From positions 1 to 34,899 of the forward strand of contig JAUQXK010000070.1 in assembly GCA_030834695.1 (NCBI GenBank): a stretch of DNA of 34,899 bases. Direction: 5' to 3'. Positions 32,287-34,899 of the stretch are shown here, piece after piece; position 1 is the first letter of the stretch, and each line of letters begins with the position of its first letter. Below the pieces are notes generated by a model that saw nothing but the letters and a program-made list of their open reading frames with translations, had not been told where the DNA came from and did no database searches. Position numbers and translations under genes: made by a program. Origin of the DNA: Desulfobacterales bacterium (GTDB lineage Bacteria; Desulfobacterota; Desulfobacteria; Desulfobacterales; SpSt-501).

Positions 32287-33594
32287 CTATTGGCTCAGAC
32301 GCTGCATGAGCTCAAGGTATTGCTGTTTGGTGAGGCGCGGCTGGAATTCGTTTTTCACGCGCCGGGCCTCCCTCCCGCCCTCGGCCAGCAGGTCGATGAC
32401 GCACATGGCCATGAGCTTGGCCGGCAGCACCACCGCCGCCTCGTAGTCCGTGACGCAGAACTCGGCAGTGTGCAGATGGCCTTTGGTCCCGGTCGCGAAC
32501 GGGTGGACGACGGGGATGAGGTGCGACAGGTCGCCCACATCAAACGACCCGCCCATGAAGCCGGCCTCCAGGGCGCCCCGCTCGCCCAGGAGGGCCCGTC
32601 CGTTCCTGCCGGCGATCTCGGTGAGGTTCCGGTCCTGGAAAATCGGCAGGTATCCGGGGATGTTGGTGATCTTCGCGGCCGCGCCGACTGCGTCGCCGCC
32701 GGCCTTGAAGGCCCGGTCCACCTTGGCCGAGGCGTCGAGGATGGCCTCGAGGCGCTTGCCGCGCACATAGGTCTCGAGCCGCACGTCCGAAGGCACCACA
32801 TTGACCACGTCCCCGCCCCGGGTGATGATCGGGTGCACCCGGATGGCGTCGTCGTCCTGGAACGTCTCGCGCTGGGCGTGGACCGCCATGATGCCGATGC
32901 AGGCCGCGTTGAGGGCGTTGATCCCACGGTGGGGGGCGGCCCCGGCATGCGAAGGCCTGCCTTCGTAGCGGATGAACTTGGCCATGAAGCCGTTGCCGGC
33001 GGCGTTCATCAGGAAAGCCGGCTCGGGCGTGTCGGCAAAGGCGTGCACCATCATGGCCGCGTCCACGTCGTCGAAGTAGCCGAGCTTGATCAGCTCCTGC
33101 TTGCCGCCCAGGAAGCTGATCTTGCCCTCGGCCACGAGCCCCAGCCGGTATTCGATCTCCAGGTACTCTTCGGCCGGGCAGCCCAGGAATTTTACCTTCC
33201 CGGACAGGAAGGGGGCGATGCCCGCGCCGACCAGACCCATAGCGACGCCCAGCATGCTCGCCACTTGAATGTGATGGCCGCAGAGGTGGGCGGCGCCCGT
33301 GACCGGATCGGCCATGGGCGATGTTTTCTCCATCACCGAATCGAGCTCGCCCATCACCACCACCGTGGGGCCGGCCGCCCTGCCGGGCAGCGTACCCTCG
33401 ATCCCGGTGAGGGCAAGGCCTTCCCGGATGGGCAGGTTCAGTTTCTCCAGCTCCGCTTTGACCAGCGCAGCGGTCTTGACTTCACGGTATCCCAGCTCGG
33501 GCTGCTTGAGCACCCGTTGAGCGATCCCAATCATGTCCTCACGGCGCCGGTCGATGTGTTCGCATACCTTGTTTTTCAACGCTTGCGTGTCCAT
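32287..33594 (-). CDS. M20D-family amidohydrolase (AbgB-like)
   Basis: 435 residues. The M20 metal site is recognisable: VVMGELDSVMEK, LCGHHIQVASMLG (Cys-Gly-His), CPAEEYLE with the catalytic Glu pair, and SHAGAAPHRGINALNA from the dimerisation domain. The layout is that of p-aminobenzoyl-glutamate hydrolase subunit B and related N-acyl-amino-acid hydrolases. The position after CGH is His where many members have Asp. The ATG at 33594 is chosen for AGGAAAGGAA; an ATG at 33612 would overlap the upstream gene by four bases. It lies between another M20 peptidase gene and the DUF3100-like transporter gene. Confidence 0.9.
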   Translation of the reverse strand: MDTQALKNKVCEHIDRRREDMIGIAQRVLKQPELGYREVKTAALVKAELEKLNLPIREGLALTGIEGTLPGRAAGPTVVVMGELDSVMEKTSPMADPVTGAAHLCGHHIQVASMLGVAMGLVGAGIAPFLSGKVKFLGCPAEEYLEIEYRLGLVAEGKISFLGGKQELIKLGYFDDVDAAMMVHAFADTPEPAFLMNAAGNGFMAKFIRYEGRPSHAGAAPHRGINALNAACIGIMAVHAQRETFQDDDAIRVHPIITRGGDVVNVVPSDVRLETYVRGKRLEAILDASAKVDRAFKAGGDAVGAAAKITNIPGYLPIFQDRNLTEIAGRNGRALLGERGALEAGFMGGSFDVGDLSHLIPVVHPFATGTKGHLHTAEFCVTDYEAAVVLPAKLMAMCVIDLLAEGGREARRVKNEFQPRLTKQQYLELMQRLSQ

Positions 33595-33608
33595 GCCGAT
33601 TCCTTTCC

Positions 33609-34796
33609 TCATCCAAGCAGTTGCAGGACCGCGTGCAGGTACAGGCGGGCGGCGTCCGCCACTTCCTGCAGGTCCACAAATTCGCAGGTGGTGTGGGCCT
33701 GGGCGATGCCTCCCGGTCCGCAGATCACGGTGGGGAATCCCATGTAGGGCGCATCAGAGCCGGCCACGAATGCCTCCACGCCCGGGTCTTTGCCGAAGAT
33801 CCTCTGGTGAGCCGCCCGCAAAGCGGTCACCACCGGCTCCTCCGGGGAGATATCGTTGGGTGCGATCAGCCAGGTTGGCGCGGTGATCTCATAGACGAAA
33901 TCCGGGTCGCCCTCGGCCGCCCGGCGAATGCGCTCATGGAACTCGGCATAGACGCTTTCGCGGGACTCGCCCGGTAGCGTCCGGCGGTCCACTTCGAGTT
34001 CGCAGACGTCCGGCACCATGTTGACCTGGACGCCCCCGTGGATCACCCCCGGCGTGAACCGGCCGTGGCCGCAGAGGGGGTGCGGCGTGCGCCCGAGCAG
34101 TTCCCGGTTGTAGTCCCCAAAGGCCCGAATTACCTTCGCCATCTGGTCGATGGCGTTGATTCCCTTTTCGGGCACGCTCGAATGCGCGGCCCGGCCGCGC
34201 GTAATGATCTTGGTGCTGACGCGGCCCTTGTTGGCTGGGCAGACGTTAAGATGCGTGGGCTCGCCGATGATGCCCTGGTCGGCCATGCGGCCGGCTTGGC
34301 CGATGGCTTTGGAGCCGAGCATCTGATACTCCTCGTCGACGATGCCGCAGACGATCAGGTCGCCGTTCAGCCGCATGCCGGTATCCCTGAGCGCCCGGAC
34401 GACGCCGAGATAGGCGGCGAGCGCCGCCTTCATGTCGCAGGCACCGCGGCCGTACATCCGGCCGTTCGTTTCTTTGACGTCGTAGGCCTCCGGATAGCCC
34501 GTGGTGCGGGCGGTGTCCATGTGGCCGGCCAGCATCAGGGCGCTCCGGCCCTGCTTCCCCTTGAGCCTTCCGAACACATTCGGCCGCCCGGGCCGCACCT
34601 CCCGGGTTTCGACTTCCAGCCCCAGGGTCGAGAGCTGCCCGGCCAGGTAGCCGGCCATCTCCGTTTCGCGATAGCCCTCGGCCGGCGCGTCGTCGAAGGG
34701 GTTTTCGCTGCGGATCAGGATCATTTCCCGCAAGGACCGGAACATCCATTCTCGGTCGATGGCTTTCTGGACGTCCTCGAAACGATCGCCGGCCAC
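33609..34796 (-). CDS. M20-family peptidase/deacylase (ArgE/DapE/CPG2-like)
   Basis: 395 residues. The metal-binding motif LMLAGHMDTA, the GACDMKAALAAYLG motif, the catalytic IVDEEYQMLGS and the late metal ligand in IAQAHTTCEFVD are all present, with a dimerisation domain between (AAHSSVPEKGINAID). It hydrolyses an N-acyl or peptide bond of an amino acid derivative; the exact substrate is open. It begins with GTG at 34796, preceded by GGAGG, two bases after the upstream gene ends. Together with the next M20D enzyme and the DUF3100-like protein it forms a tight leftward operon. Confidence 0.92.
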   Translation of the reverse strand: MAGDRFEDVQKAIDREWMFRSLREMILIRSENPFDDAPAEGYRETEMAGYLAGQLSTLGLEVETREVRPGRPNVFGRLKGKQGRSALMLAGHMDTARTTGYPEAYDVKETNGRMYGRGACDMKAALAAYLGVVRALRDTGMRLNGDLIVCGIVDEEYQMLGSKAIGQAGRMADQGIIGEPTHLNVCPANKGRVSTKIITRGRAAHSSVPEKGINAIDQMAKVIRAFGDYNRELLGRTPHPLCGHGRFTPGVIHGGVQVNMVPDVCELEVDRRTLPGESRESVYAEFHERIRRAAEGDPDFVYEITAPTWLIAPNDISPEEPVVTALRAAHQRIFGKDPGVEAFVAGSDAPYMGFPTVICGPGGIAQAHTTCEFVDLQEVADAARLYLHAVLQLLG

Positions 34797-34798
34797 GG

Positions 34799-34899
34799 TC
34801 AGCCCTCCAGACGGTCGCGCAAGGGAAAGCGGCGGCAGAGATCCGCGACCATCGCGGCCACGTTTTTCTGGATGGACGGATCATCGGGTTTGGAGAGAA
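34799..34899 (-). CDS. 3' end of an unassigned gene, possibly serine hydroxymethyltransferase-like
   Basis: Only the last 33 codons are inside the window: SKPDDPSIQKNVAAMVADLC, then RRFPLRDRLEG and TGA at 34801-34799. The form (DDxxI...V..LC..FPL near the C-terminus) resembles the tail of glycine/serine hydroxymethyltransferases, but this is too little to be sure. It ends 2 nt before the GTG of the M20 peptidase gene, so it is probably the same operon. Confidence 0.45.
   Translation of the reverse strand, partial: LSKPDDPSIQKNVAAMVADLCRRFPLRDRLEG

Noticed and set aside
32281-33747. Long plus-strand open frame opposite the M20 enzymes
   Set aside because: It is antisense to genes with complete M20 active-site motifs; the composition is unlike a real protein and there is no ribosome site.

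Overview
The window reads as chromosome from a moderately GC-rich, Gram-negative anaerobe, most likely Desulfobacterota (Deltaproteobacteria, Desulfobacterales-like). This is inferred from gene content: dCache histidine kinases with receiver-only response regulators, a cytidylate-kinase-like/receiver fusion, YeeE/YedE sulfur transporters, two SulP anion transporters and an apparent selenocysteine-containing AhpD-like protein. No rRNA, tRNA, CRISPR array or transposase gene was seen.

Region 1 (about 1-14660) is a divergent locus built on two anion transporters. Leftward from a consensus sigma70 promoter overlapped by a TetR-type palindrome (7364-7413) run a TetR regulator, a SulP transporter with a large extramembrane insert, a cytidylate-kinase-like/BON-like/receiver fusion, a dCache histidine kinase, a receiver, an H-box protein without a recognisable ATPase (ChpT/Spo0B-like) and a second receiver. 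Rightward run a CBS-domain protein, a DASS/SLC13 transporter, a left-handed beta-helix protein, a paralogous dCache histidine kinase, two receivers and a nitrilase-superfamily hydrolase. The five receiver domains carry no DNA-binding domain, so signalling may act on transport or metabolism rather than directly on transcription.

Region 2 (about 14660-18000) holds a second SulP gene between two copies of a small-helical-protein plus nucleotidyltransferase cassette. The copy next to the SulP start is truncated. Both copies share upstream DNA with a putative promoter, and the second copy's upstream DNA contains a 128-bp palindromic element.

Region 3 (about 18000-25970) is mixed housekeeping and accessory content: a metallo-beta-lactamase-fold hydrolase, a NYN/OST-HTH protein, YwbE, ornithine carbamoyltransferase with a half-size EamA transporter, an AhpD/CMD-family protein whose CxxC motif is Cys-x-x-TGA (probable Sec) with a SECIS-like hairpin just downstream, an EF-hand protein, a nitronate monooxygenase-like flavoprotein, an aldo/keto reductase and a BtpA-family protein.

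Region 4 (about 26000-34899), all leftward, holds a large VCBS/FG-GAP lipoprotein, a D-threonine-aldolase/D-serine-dehydratase-like PLP enzyme, a YeeE/YedE pair, a YcxB-like membrane protein, a DUF3100-like membrane protein with two M20 amidohydrolases, and the 3' end of a gene resembling serine hydroxymethyltransferase. Several palindromic dispersed repeats sit in the intergenic spaces.
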